NCBI RefSeq assembly: GCF_000013565.1
Contig: NC_007802.1
Coordinates: 1,240,001 to 1,304,000, forward strand
From: Jannaschia sp. CCS1
Lineage (GTDB): Bacteria; Pseudomonadota; Alphaproteobacteria; Rhodobacterales; Rhodobacteraceae
DNA: 64,000 nt
Direction of reading: 5' to 3'
Made by a program: the position numbers and the translations under genes. The first letter of the stretch is position 1, and every line of letters begins with the position of its first letter. Of this stretch, positions 25,409-34,497 are shown in pieces. The notes under the pieces were generated by a model. It was not told the origin of the DNA. It did not search any database and saw only the letters and a program-made list of their open reading frames with translations.

Positions 25409-26704
25409 TCATTGATCTTGGGTTGTCGGCGGGTAATCCGCTGGATCAAGCGTTTCGGGGCGGTCCGGCAAGGTAAGCCGCGCACGCCGGGGATCGGTGC
25501 GCGCGATGATCTTGCCGTGTTTGATGACGGCGAGCCGTGTGGCCCGCAGCCGCACAGCCTCAATCGGGTCGCGGGCTTGCAGGACGACCATATTGGCCGG
25601 GCCGCCTTCGCGGATCGTCGGATCGGGCAGACCCATGGCGCGCGCGCCGTTTACGGTGACAGAGGTGAAGGCCCAGTCCATCGCTTCGCGAGACGTCATC
25701 GGCACGGCATGGACGCCCATATGCGCCACGTCCAGCATGTCGCCTGACCCCAGCGAATACCAGGGGTCCATCGTGCAATCCTGCCCGAAAGCCACGTTCA
25801 CACCCGCCGCGCGCAATTCCGGCACGCGGGTGAGGCCCCGACGCTTGGGATACGTGTCAGAGCGGCCCTGAAGCGTGATGTTTATCAGTGGGTTGGGGAT
25901 GATGTTCATCCCCGACTCCGCGATCAGCGGTATCAGCTTGCTGGCGTAGTAATTGTCATAGGAGTGCATCGCAGTGACGTGGCTGGCGGTCACGCGGCTC
26001 CCAAGACCCAAGCGGGTGGTTTCCGCCGCGAGCGTCTCGACATGGCGGGACATCGGATCATCACTTTCGTCGCAATGCAGGTCCAGCATCAGGCCACGCT
26101 CTGCCGCGATCTCGCACAGGCGCACGACGGACCGCGCGCCGTCTTCCATCGTCCGTTCAAAATGCGGGATGCCGCCCACCACATCGACCCCCATGTGAAG
26201 GGCACGCAGCAGGTTCGCTTCCGCCGTGGCAGACCGGTAGAGACCATCTTGCGGGAAGGCCACCAGTTGCAAGTCAATGTACGGCGCCACGATCTTGCGG
26301 ACCTCGATCAGCGCTTCAACCGCCGTCAGGCTATCATCACAGACGTCGACATGGCTGCGGATCGACAAAAGGCCTTGAGACACCGCCAGATCGCAATACC
26401 GCAAGGCACGTTCCATGACGGCCTCAGGCGTGAGCAATGGTTTCAACTCGCCCCAAAGGGCAATCCCCTCCAGCAAGGTCCCCGACACATTCAACCTCGG
26501 GGACCCGAGACTCAGTGTGGCATCCATATGAAAATGCGGATCGGTGAACGGGGGCGAGACCAGACGGCCCGCAACATCCAATTCCGCGTGGGCCTCAGCG
26601 TTGATCTGCGGCGCGATCACGGCAATCTTTTCGGCAGCGACCCCAATATCCACAGGCCCCTGCCCATCGGGTAACCGAGCCTGTCTCAAAATCAAATCTA
26701 GCAA
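25409..26704 (-). CDS. codA: Cytosine deaminase-like amidohydrolase
   Basis: A 431-residue cytoplasmic metal-dependent deaminase of the CodA branch. Metal and catalytic residues of E. coli CodA are present: His57 and His59 (DPHFHMD), His210 and Glu213 (LHCDES), His242 (TASHVTAMHS) and Asp309 (FGQDCTMDPW). Long blocks such as NPLINITLQGRSDTYPKRRG follow CodA closely. The residue after the catalytic Asp, Asp314 in CodA and important for base recognition, is Cys310 here, and the preceding His is Gln, so the preferred base may not be cytosine. It is the first gene of an importer operon; a palindrome lies 20 bases upstream. Confidence 0.85.
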   Translation of the reverse strand: MLDLILRQARLPDGQGPVDIGVAAEKIAVIAPQINAEAHAELDVAGRLVSPPFTDPHFHMDATLSLGSPRLNVSGTLLEGIALWGELKPLLTPEAVMERALRYCDLAVSQGLLSIRSHVDVCDDSLTAVEALIEVRKIVAPYIDLQLVAFPQDGLYRSATAEANLLRALHMGVDVVGGIPHFERTMEDGARSVVRLCEIAAERGLMLDLHCDESDDPMSRHVETLAAETTRLGLGSRVTASHVTAMHSYDNYYASKLIPLIAESGMNIIPNPLINITLQGRSDTYPKRRGLTRVPELRAAGVNVAFGQDCTMDPWYSLGSGDMLDVAHMGVHAVPMTSREAMDWAFTSVTVNGARAMGLPDPTIREGGPANMVVLQARDPIEAVRLRATRLAVIKHGKIIARTDPRRARLTLPDRPETLDPADYPPTTQDQ

Positions 26705-26723
26705 AACGCTTCCCCCAATTTCC

Positions 26724-26737
26724 TTACCATATGGTAA
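26724..26737. promoter_or_regulatory. Palindromic operator candidate upstream of codA-type operon
   Basis: TTACCATATGGTAA is a perfect 14-base palindrome 20 bases before the codA-type start codon. It probably binds a repressor; no regulator gene lies next to it, so the factor is encoded elsewhere. Confidence 0.6.
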
Positions 26738-27235
26738 AATTCTGACGAGTCATCTGGCTAAATGCACGACCTGACAAAAGAAGCATCAAGTGAATAAAAA
26801 TCGGGCAACACGCGCGAACCATGCATCTTAATCCGCCGAGGGCTATGCGGACGCGAGAGGAAGAGTGCGCGACCGGCGAAATTTTCACGGAGCCCTCGAA
26901 GATCAATTCGGAATTACCTCGACGGAGCGAGCAGCCAGCGCTCAAAAAAACTGAAGGGAAAATCTGCTACTCGGACCAAAGCAGTCGCTCGTGCGGTGAC
27001 CGCGTCTGCGTGCTTTGTCGCGCTCTGCCGTCATCTGGAAGCCCTGTAGTGCTGCGGTGTCGACAAAGGTCCGCTATGCGGGTTGCGTTGGCAGCATTGA
27101 GACGAAGGGCAGCCTAGGGCCGGGCTTGATGAGGCTTTGGGTCGTGGCTGTATAGATGCTGCGTGCGATCTAATGGCCGCAGAGAGCCCAGACCTACGGA
27201 ATACTGTTCTTGCAACGAAAGGCCGCTTCACACTT
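26738..27235. other. Intergenic stretch without supported gene
   Basis: About 500 bases between the divergently placed codA operon promoter and the end of the flavoprotein gene. I see no gene with a ribosome binding site or known domain, and no clear repeat. Confidence 0.5.
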
Positions 27236-28219
27236 TCAAAGTCGCGCTCCGCGGTATGGGTTATGCTCTGATACCAGCGACTGATGCGCGAAAATTCCTG
27301 CACGATTCCCGTCTGCTCCTGCCCAGACGGCATTGAAGGCAGGACGTGTCATGTCTCCTGCGGCGAAAACACCGCGCTGCGTGGTCTCGTGCAGATCGTC
27401 CACGGTAACATAGGGTCCGAAAGGCCCTTCGATTTCTTCACATCCCAACTGTGCATGTAGGTCGGTTGCGAATGCTGCGCGAGGAATGATGTAGAGCGCT
27501 TCGCTTGCGATTTTCGTGCCGCCACGTAGGGCCACGGCACTCATCGCTCCGTCATGGTGCTCAATGCTGCTCACAGCCCCAGTCTCAACGCGGTATCCGC
27601 GCGCTTCCAGATCTGCGATGTCCGAGGCCTCGATCTCGGCCCCGTTGGTGAAATAAACCAGATCGTTCGTGAAATCCGGCAGGTTCTTCGCTTGATGCAG
27701 AGATGGCGGACCACCGTGCAGGATGCCCGTTGGCACGTCACGATGTTCGTATCCATGACAATACGGGCATTGCAGTACGGACTGACCCCAGCAGTCTTCC
27801 AACCCTTCGATATCCAAGGGAAATGTATCCCGCATCCCAGTCGCCAAGATAACGCGCCGTGCATGGATGGTGCTCCCCAAGGCTGTTGTCAGCTCGGTGA
27901 TCGGCACCCCGAGGTGTTGATGTGTCTCGGACCGCTGCGCTCGGACCACCCGATCTTTCACGATCGAGAAATCGGAATACTTAGCCAGTTCGTGAATTCC
28001 TGACTGATGGACGCTTTCCGGGCCAACGCCGTCCAGCCCGATCCAGTTGTGACTTTCGGCAGAGAACCGGTTTCGGGTCTCGCCGGTATGGAACATCACG
28101 GTGCTTCGCCGTGCCCGCACAAGCGGATAGGCGGCAGACAAACCCGCGAAGCTGCCGCCGATGATCGCCACGTCGATCACGTTAGAAACTTCCGTGCTTT
28201 TGTGGGTGTTCATGGCCAT
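27236..28219 (-). CDS. Thioredoxin-reductase-like FAD/NAD(P) oxidoreductase
   Basis: A 327-residue flavoprotein from the ATG at 28219 (28258 is possible). The FAD-binding dinucleotide fold is VIDVAIIGGSFAGLSAAYPL near residues 11-30. A CPYC motif lies in VLQCPYCHGYEH, as in the redox-active site of thioredoxin reductases, and the C-terminal FAD motif is GVFAAGDMTRPAF. The central NAD(P) domain is less typical: the usual GGGxSA is replaced by GILHGGPPSLHQAKN. It probably reduces a small disulfide or other electron acceptor. The divergent Rrf2 regulator gene shares the promoter region, so redox- or nitrosative-stress control is likely. Confidence 0.85.
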   Translation of the reverse strand: MAMNTHKSTEVSNVIDVAIIGGSFAGLSAAYPLVRARRSTVMFHTGETRNRFSAESHNWIGLDGVGPESVHQSGIHELAKYSDFSIVKDRVVRAQRSETHQHLGVPITELTTALGSTIHARRVILATGMRDTFPLDIEGLEDCWGQSVLQCPYCHGYEHRDVPTGILHGGPPSLHQAKNLPDFTNDLVYFTNGAEIEASDIADLEARGYRVETGAVSSIEHHDGAMSAVALRGGTKIASEALYIIPRAAFATDLHAQLGCEEIEGPFGPYVTVDDLHETTQRGVFAAGDMTRPAFNAVWAGADGNRAGIFAHQSLVSEHNPYRGARL

Positions 28220-28294
28220 CAGAGTCTTTTCGTCGTCCAAGTTGTCAACTCGCCACATATCGCAACCAAGGCAGTTACTTTATTTTTGAAAAAA

Positions 28295-28315
28295 ATGCAA
28301 CTAGATTGGTTGCAT
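28295..28315. promoter_or_regulatory. Rrf2 operator candidate overlapping start codon
   Basis: ATGCAAC and GTTGCAT form a perfect 7-bp inverted repeat with a 7-base spacer. The right arm overlaps the ATG of the rrf2-type gene. A related CGCAACC half-site lies at 28261. The position suggests self-repression and control of the divergent flavoprotein gene. Confidence 0.7.
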
Positions 28316-28733
28316 GAAGCGAAACAGCAAATTGTCTCTGGCCCTGCACGCCCTTGGGCATCTCGGCGTTGAGCCGAACCGACGATTCACGTCTGAAGAG
28401 TTGGCCGCGCAAAACCAAACAAACCCAGTGTTCGTGCGCCGCGTTCTTGGGGACTTGCGATCAGCGGGCTTGGTCACGTCTGAGAAAGGACGTTCGGGGG
28501 GGTGGCGTTTGAGCCGTCCTGCGACGGAGATCACCGTGGCAGATGTATACATCGCCTTGGGCATGTCCTGGACCGGACCGGAGGACGGCGAAGACAATCC
28601 GCCCGACTGCAAGATTGAGGCTGCGTTACATGGCGTGGTGGATCGGGCGATGCAAAAGGCCGAAACCGTGCTGGTGGATGAGCTGGCAATTGTCACGATT
28701 TCCGATCTGAGTAACGGCTTGGGAAGGTCTTGA
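28314..28733 (+). CDS. Rrf2-family transcriptional regulator
   Basis: A 139-residue Rrf2 regulator. The winged HTH reads MKRNSKLSLALHALGHLG, then TSEELAAQNQTNPVFVRRVL and SEKGRSGGWRLSRPATEITV. Only one Cys (PPDCKIE) is present, so it does not have the three-Cys cluster of NsrR or IscR and probably does not bind an Fe-S cluster; a single-Cys thiol or small-ligand sensor is more likely. Divergent from the thioredoxin-reductase-like gene with an operator across its start codon. Confidence 0.9.
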   Translation: MKRNSKLSLALHALGHLGVEPNRRFTSEELAAQNQTNPVFVRRVLGDLRSAGLVTSEKGRSGGWRLSRPATEITVADVYIALGMSWTGPEDGEDNPPDCKIEAALHGVVDRAMQKAETVLVDELAIVTISDLSNGLGRS

Positions 28734-28945
28734 AACTCTCAGACCGAGATAACCCAGACCGCCCGGCTGCTGCAAAGCCGTCATCGATCTCTCGGACAAC
28801 CAAGTCTGCTTCTTCCCGCAGAGCCGAATTCCTACGGCTCCCGGACATTGCGAACGCAGCGAACGTCCGCAATGTGGGCTGCGTCCGCAGCCTCCAAAGC
28901 AGATGGCCAACGGCGGCTTTGGGCCGAAATTTCTCGCGCAAATAC

Positions 28946-29560
28946 TCATTCCTCCAGCATCACCTTCCGCCCAATATCATCGAGCATATCCTCCAGATCC
29001 AAAGGCAAATCCATTTGCTGCAGTTTTCCGTCGATCAACAAAAATGCCAGTCCGTGCACGAAGCTCCACAGTTGAAAAGCGCGGCGTAGATCGATGTCTT
29101 CGACGGTGTCGCTGCCCCGGAAGGCCGCGGCTTCCGTTTGCACAATCCCAAAGGTGCTGCGCCCTTTCGCTACCAGTGCTTCATCATCTGCATGATCCTC
29201 TGATAGGCCAAACATCAGGCGGAACACCGCAGGTTCGGTCTGGGCGAACCCAATGTAGACACGACCCAATGCAGAGAACCTGGCAAGGTCGCGTTCGGGC
29301 AGGGGCTCGATCGCTTCAAGCATTTGAGCGTGCTGACGCTCCATCCCCTCGAATGCCACGGCGCGGAGCAGATCATCTTTGTCCCTGAAATGCTTGTAGG
29401 GCGCCGCCGTCGACACACCTGCGCGACGGCAGGCCTCTGACACTGACAAGTGATCGGGCCCTTTTTCTTCAACCAAGTGGCGCGTGGCTTCGATCAATTG
29501 CGCGCGAAGATCGCCATGGTGATAGCTGGCGCGAGCAGACGTTTCTTTTTGTTTTTTCAT
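28946..29560 (-). CDS. TetR-family regulator of RND pump
   Basis: A 204-residue regulator from the ATG at 29560. The N-terminus YHHGDLRAQLIEATRHLVEE is typical of a TetR branch, followed by the HTH SVSEACRRAGVSTAAPYKHF and DKDDLLRAVAFEG. The C-terminal domain is of the TetR_C WHG type (FRLMFGLSEDH, LWSFVHGLAFLLIDGKL). It is divergent from an RND adaptor-pump operon, and a palindromic operator lies in the shared promoter; it probably represses the pump until an inducer binds. Confidence 0.92.
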   Translation of the reverse strand: MKKQKETSARASYHHGDLRAQLIEATRHLVEEKGPDHLSVSEACRRAGVSTAAPYKHFRDKDDLLRAVAFEGMERQHAQMLEAIEPLPERDLARFSALGRVYIGFAQTEPAVFRLMFGLSEDHADDEALVAKGRSTFGIVQTEAAAFRGSDTVEDIDLRRAFQLWSFVHGLAFLLIDGKLQQMDLPLDLEDMLDDIGRKVMLEE

Positions 29561-29607
29561 GATCCAAGTGCTTTCAGACTTCGTAACCCTTGTCAAAGTA
29601 AGAAGCT

Positions 29608-29632
29608 CTAACATATGTTAGGACCTCTAACA
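29608..29632. promoter_or_regulatory. TetR operator between regulator and RND operon
   Basis: CTAACATATGTTAG (29608-29621) is a perfect 14-base palindrome, followed by a third half-site CTAACAT at 29626-29632. It sits 17-40 bases before the adaptor start codon. Confidence 0.78.
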
Positions 29633-29648
29633 TCGAAAGGTCAAGGCT

Positions 29649-30788
29649 ATGGTCAATCAAACGAGTAGTGTCTGGTGGCGGCGCGCGTTACGTCAGCTCG
29701 TAACAATCAGCGTTACGTCGATTGTGCTCATAGGCGCTGGCGCTGCAGTGTTCGTCGGCTCAACGCAGCTTGCCAATCGGGCCGAGGCCACAGCAGTGAC
29801 CGAAATCGCCGACCCTATACCGGTTCAGGTCGCGTCGCTTGATCTGTCGGACGGGTTCGATATCCCGCGTCAGTTTGTTGGACAGGTCGAGGCCGCTGCG
29901 AGTGTCGTTCTTTCGTTCGAACTGGCGGGGCGGCTTAGCGACCTGACAGTACAGGAGGGCGGTGAAGTCGAGGCCGGCACGGTTCTGGCCCGGCTGGATA
30001 CATCACTGCTGGAGACCGAGCGGACACGCCTTGAAGCAAGCCGATCAGCCACCCGCGCACAGCTGGAGCTTGCCGAAAACCGGTTGATCCGCGCTCAGGC
30101 GCTGCTGGACGACGGACACATCAGCCAGGAAGCTCTGGATCAGGCGCTGGCCACGCGGGACGAATTGTCTGGGCGCATCATGGAAATTGAAGCGGCAATT
30201 AATGCAGTCGCCATCAACCTAGAGAAATCTGAACTGCGCGCACCATTCTATGGCCGTGTCGGCGTGCGCAACGTGGATGGGGGTGAGACATTGTCCGCCG
30301 GAGCCCCTGTTTTGACGTTGATCGAAACCGCCGCACCCGAGGTTCGGGTTGGCCTGCCGCTTTCTGTCGATGCGGCGCGCCTTGAGAACGTATCCATCGA
30401 AATTGGCGGCGAGAGCTATCCCGCACGATTGGCGCAGGTTCGCCCCGACATTGATACTGTGACGCGCACGCGCACGGCCCTTTTCACGCTGCTGACTGAC
30501 GACACGCCAACCTTTGGTCAGACGGCCACGTTGACGCTGGGGACCCGCGTTGAGGCTCCGGGCACCTGGGTGCCGCTTGACGCGTTGCAAGAGGGGATCG
30601 GTGGAACCTGGAACCTTCTGGTGGTCGAAGAGGAGGTGGTGCGGGTCGCCATGGTCGAAGTGCGCCATGCAGATGAGACACGCGCCTATGTCACCGGCAC
30701 GTTCTCGCCCGGCACACAGATGATCCAGACCGGCGCACACCGGGTTGTGCCTGGCCAGGTTATCCAAACTCTGACCGCGGCGGAGTAA
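29649..30788 (+). CDS. RND efflux periplasmic adaptor subunit
   Basis: A 379-residue membrane fusion protein. An N-terminal anchor helix (about 15-37) is followed by a beta-barrel/lipoyl arrangement: FVGQVEAAASVVLSFELAGR, GEVEAGTVLARLDTSLLE, a short hairpin of coiled-coil helices (about 115-190), then LRAPFYGRVGVRNVDGGETL and a C-terminal barrel ending PGQVIQTLTAAE. It links the inner-membrane RND pump at 30794 to an outer-membrane channel that is not encoded nearby. The pump gene starts 5 bases downstream. Regulated by the divergent TetR. Confidence 0.92.
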   Translation: MVNQTSSVWWRRALRQLVTISVTSIVLIGAGAAVFVGSTQLANRAEATAVTEIADPIPVQVASLDLSDGFDIPRQFVGQVEAAASVVLSFELAGRLSDLTVQEGGEVEAGTVLARLDTSLLETERTRLEASRSATRAQLELAENRLIRAQALLDDGHISQEALDQALATRDELSGRIMEIEAAINAVAINLEKSELRAPFYGRVGVRNVDGGETLSAGAPVLTLIETAAPEVRVGLPLSVDAARLENVSIEIGGESYPARLAQVRPDIDTVTRTRTALFTLLTDDTPTFGQTATLTLGTRVEAPGTWVPLDALQEGIGGTWNLLVVEEEVVRVAMVEVRHADETRAYVTGTFSPGTQMIQTGAHRVVPGQVIQTLTAAE

Positions 30789-30793
30789 CCCCC

Positions 30794-33700
30794 ATGCTGA
30801 CCCTTCCTTTTCGCCAGCCCCGCATCGTTGCCCTGATCCTTCTGGTCCTAATTTCGGCGGGTCTATCCGCGTTCCTGTCCATCGGACGGCAGGAAGACCC
30901 GACGATCACCAACCTTTTCGCCACCGTTACCACGCAATTCCCAGGCGCGGATCCAGGGCGGGTGGAGGCGCTTGTTACAGCGGAAATCGAGGAAGAACTG
31001 CGCGAAATTGCAGAGGTGGACACCATCACCTCCGTCTCGCGCACGGGCGTATCGGTCGTGTCGGTGGAGCTGTTGGAAACGCTGGACGAGACCACCATCG
31101 AACAGGTCTGGTCGGAGGCGCGCGATGCTGTGGAAGACGCCCGCCGCAATTTTCCGCAGGGCGTGTTGGCGCCCGAGTTCAACGCCGAGGGAATTTCGGC
31201 CTATTCCGCTGTCGTGGCCGTCACCGCCGACCATGAAGGTGTGCCGCTGACCCTGACCCACGCCTATGCAGAGGCGCTGGCCGACCGGTTCCGCTCGATC
31301 CCTGCCACGCGCGCGGTCGATCTGTTCGGTGAACCGGATGAGGAGGTGCTGGTCGAACTCGATCCCTACGCTGCCGCCGCGCTCGGGCTGACCGTGGCCG
31401 AGGTCTCGCAGCGAATTGCGGCAGCTGACGGAAAGGTGCGGGCCGGTGCGCTTGAGGGCGATGAGACCGGTCTGACGATCAACGTCTCGGGCGAGATCAC
31501 CGCGCTGGAACGTCTGGGCCGCGTCGTCCTGCGCGAAGGGGCGGCAGGCGCCACCGTGACAGTGGCCGATGTGGCGGAAATCTCTCGTGGGCCGCGCGAT
31601 CCGTCGACGGAGTTGGCCTATGCCAACGGACGCCCCGCGGTTCTGGTCGGCGTGCTGGCGCAAGATGGCGTGCAGATCGACCGATGGATGGGTTTCGTGC
31701 GCGCCGAGTTGGACGATGGGGCGCCACTTTTGCCGCAGGGTCTGACAGAGACGCTGATTTTCGACCAATCGACCTATACCGCGAACCGGTTGGCCGAGGT
31801 TGGGACCAACATGGCAATCGGCGTGGCGCTGGTCGTCGTCGTGCTGCTCATCACGCTCGGGCTCAGGGCGGCGGCCATCGTGGCGCTGGTCCTGCCGGTC
31901 GTGTCGCTGGCGACCATCGCAACCATGAACTTCATCGGCCTACCGATCCACCAGATGTCCGTCACCGGTCTGATCGTGGCCCTTGGCCTGCTGGTCGATG
32001 CCGCCATCGTCATGGTGGACGAGGTCCGTCAACGGCTGGCCCGCGGCATGGCGCGCGAGGCAGCGGTGGGTGATGCGATCAAGCGCCTCGCCGCGCCGCT
32101 TCTGGCCTCGACGGTCACAACGGCGCTGTCCTTCACCCCGATGATCCTGTTGCCCGGCCCGGCGGGGGATTTCGTGGGCTCCATCGCCATCGCCGTGGTC
32201 ATCATGTTGATCTGGTCGCTGTTCATCGCACTGACCGTGACCCCGGCCTTTGCAGGCTGGTTCATCAAATCCGGCGGACGCGGTGGCGTCAGCTTCCCGC
32301 CACTCGGTCGGGCATTCAATGCGTCGATCCGCTGGTCGGTGCAGAACCCCGTCAAATCCATTGCGCTGTCCCTCATACTGCCGGTCATGGGTTTTGCCGC
32401 CTTCCCGACCCTGACCGCGCAATTCTTCCCCGGGGTGGAGCGCGACCAATTCTATCTGGAAGTCGAGATGCCCCCCGGCACTGCGCTTAGCGGCACGGCA
32501 GACGTCGTGCGCGCCATCGATGCGGAGTTGTTGGAAACCGACGGCATCGCGCAGGTTTATTGGACGGTGGGCCGATCCGGCCCGGCCTTCTACTACAACA
32601 TCACCGGCGGGCGATCGCAGGAACCAAGCTATGCCATCGCCATGATCACCACCGACACCGCCGAAGAGGCCGCACGCCTCGTGCCCGCGTTGCAGGCCCG
32701 GATGGATGCCGATTACCCCCAAGCCCGGATTATCGTGCGCGGTCTGGTGCAGGGCCCTCCCGTTGCTGCCCCGATTGAGGTGCGCCTTGTTGGCCCGGAC
32801 CTGCAGGTATTGCGCGATTACGGCGATCAGGCCCGCGCGCTGATGGCTGATATCCCGATCGTTACGCAGGTGCGCACCGGCGTCTCTGGCGGGGCGCCGC
32901 AGGTGCGGTTTGATATTGATGAAACGGCCGCGCGGCTTCTTGGCCTCAACATCACCGACATTGCGGCTCAATTGGAAAATGGCATGGTTGGCACAACCGC
33001 CGGCAGCCTGGTTGAGGGCACGGATCAACTCCCCGTGCGCACGCGGTTCGACCGTGATGCCTTCACCGACCTTGCCGCCGTCTCGGACCTGCCAATCCTG
33101 CTGCCGGGTGCGGGGTCTATCTCAACCGGCGGAGCCTTTCCGGCCGTCCCCTTGTCAGAGCTTGCGACACCGATCCTCGAACCTGCCGAAAGCGTCATCA
33201 CGCGCCGCAACGGCGAGCGGGTGAATGTGGCGCAGGCCTTTATCGTGCCCGACGTTCTTCCGGAAGAGGCGTTGCAGGCCGTACTGGCAGACTTCGAAGC
33301 CGCCGGGTTTGCATTGCCGCCGGGCTACCGGATCGAATTGGGCGGGGACAGCGATGCACGATCAAGCACTGTGGGCAATTTGCTGGCTTCCATTGGCCTG
33401 ATCGTGACCCTGACGATTGCAACGATTGCACTGACATTCAACTCGTTCCGGCTGACCGCAGTGGCGCTTGTTGTGTGTGTCCTTTCCGCAGGCCTTTCGA
33501 TGCTGTCACTTGCAGTGCTGCAGTACCCCTTCGGCATCAATGCGATCATCGGGGTCATCGGCTCCATCGGGGTATCGATCAATGCGGCGATCATCATCCT
33601 GACAGGTCTTCAGGCCGATCCGGAGGCCTCCGCTGGCGATACCGACGCTATGGCGCGCGTGGTCAGCGGGTCGAGCCGCCACATCATCTCGACCACGATC

Positions 33701-33913
33701 ACAACCTTCGGCGGTTTCCTACCGCTTATCCTTGGAGGGGGTGGCTTCTGGCCTCCGTTCGCCGTCGCTATTGCAGGCGGGGTGTTATTGTCGGCCATCG
33801 TCTCGTTCTACTTCACGCCCCCGGTATTCCGTTTGGTTTATCGCCGGAAGATGGCGACGAGTCTTTCGGACAAACACGGTCACATAGCCAATCTCAAAAT
33901 CGCAGCGGAGTGA
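30794..33913 (+). CDS. RND-family efflux transporter
   Basis: A 1039-residue inner-membrane proton-driven exporter with the 12-helix RND layout: TM1 near residues 12-30, a large periplasmic loop (35-330), TM2-6 (335-480), a second loop (560-850), and TM7-12. TM4 reads GLIVALGLLVDAAIVMVDEV, with the first of the two proton-relay Asp residues conserved but the second replaced by Ala, unlike AcrB. The C-terminal half has GINAIIGVIGSIGVSINAAI. Substrates unknown; the TetR control suggests toxic or lipophilic compounds. Confidence 0.93.
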   Translation: MLTLPFRQPRIVALILLVLISAGLSAFLSIGRQEDPTITNLFATVTTQFPGADPGRVEALVTAEIEEELREIAEVDTITSVSRTGVSVVSVELLETLDETTIEQVWSEARDAVEDARRNFPQGVLAPEFNAEGISAYSAVVAVTADHEGVPLTLTHAYAEALADRFRSIPATRAVDLFGEPDEEVLVELDPYAAAALGLTVAEVSQRIAAADGKVRAGALEGDETGLTINVSGEITALERLGRVVLREGAAGATVTVADVAEISRGPRDPSTELAYANGRPAVLVGVLAQDGVQIDRWMGFVRAELDDGAPLLPQGLTETLIFDQSTYTANRLAEVGTNMAIGVALVVVVLLITLGLRAAAIVALVLPVVSLATIATMNFIGLPIHQMSVTGLIVALGLLVDAAIVMVDEVRQRLARGMAREAAVGDAIKRLAAPLLASTVTTALSFTPMILLPGPAGDFVGSIAIAVVIMLIWSLFIALTVTPAFAGWFIKSGGRGGVSFPPLGRAFNASIRWSVQNPVKSIALSLILPVMGFAAFPTLTAQFFPGVERDQFYLEVEMPPGTALSGTADVVRAIDAELLETDGIAQVYWTVGRSGPAFYYNITGGRSQEPSYAIAMITTDTAEEAARLVPALQARMDADYPQARIIVRGLVQGPPVAAPIEVRLVGPDLQVLRDYGDQARALMADIPIVTQVRTGVSGGAPQVRFDIDETAARLLGLNITDIAAQLENGMVGTTAGSLVEGTDQLPVRTRFDRDAFTDLAAVSDLPILLPGAGSISTGGAFPAVPLSELATPILEPAESVITRRNGERVNVAQAFIVPDVLPEEALQAVLADFEAAGFALPPGYRIELGGDSDARSSTVGNLLASIGLIVTLTIATIALTFNSFRLTAVALVVCVLSAGLSMLSLAVLQYPFGINAIIGVIGSIGVSINAAIIILTGLQADPEASAGDTDAMARVVSGSSRHIISTTITTFGGFLPLILGGGGFWPPFAVAIAGGVLLSAIVSFYFTPPVFRLVYRRKMATSLSDKHGHIANLKIAAE

Positions 33914-34140
33914 TCCTTGCTTCAGAGATTACTCCGCACTCCCGCGCCACAACTTCGTCGCGGGTGCCACAGGTCGTCCGCGTCAATCGCGGTGCAAAAC
34001 AGATTGGCTATGGATACTCAACCGAACGGCGGCAGGGCATTGTAAGCCTTTGTGCGGGAGCTTGATGTGTGATGCCAATGCACAGCGCTGTCAGAAGAAC
34101 TTAGCTAGAGCGGGGCAGGGTGGGCACATCGTCTCGCCGC

Positions 34141-34401
34141 ATGACGAAAAGATCCCCATTCCGCTACTTCAAAACGAGCCCCGAGATCATCCGCCTGGCT
34201 GTAGCGTTACGTTCGGTTCCCACTTTCCCTGCGGAACGTCGAAGATCTGCTCCATGAGCCGGGCATCGATGTCGGCCAGCCTCAGGCGCAATGGCGCGGG
34301 CGCCGCGTCTGGTCCGTACGAGGCCGCATGCCGGAAGCGTGCCACGGCATGATCTGGAATTTTCGGCAGGCTGAGACATGGCGGAGATATGAATTCGGAA
34401 C
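34141..34401 (+). pseudogene. IS6-family transposase 5' fragment
   Basis: From the ATG at 34141 the frame reads MTKRSPFRYFKTSPEIIRLA, the typical start of an IS6-family transposase, then shifts frame and continues LRNVEDLLHEPGIDV. The downstream part is badly decayed and the DDE core is missing. The flanking 33914-34140 and 34402-34420 bases hold no gene. Together with the fragment at 9913 this shows at least two old IS6-type insertions. Confidence 0.72.
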
Positions 34402-34420
34402 GAAAGGGTGAAAATAGTAA

Positions 34421-34454
34421 GTCCGCAGCCAGGGCTTGGGACCTGGCTGCGGAC
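34421..34454 (-). terminator. Intrinsic terminator of the triple-repeat protein gene
   Basis: GTCCGCAGCCAGG and CCTGGCTGCGGAC form a perfect 13-bp stem with an 8-base loop. Read on the minus strand it lies 44 bases after the stop at 34498 and is followed by TTACTATTTTC, a moderately T-rich tail. Confidence 0.75.
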
Positions 34455-34497
34455 CTTCTGGCCGGGTGCGCATCGTCGCACGGCCCCACAGAACCGC

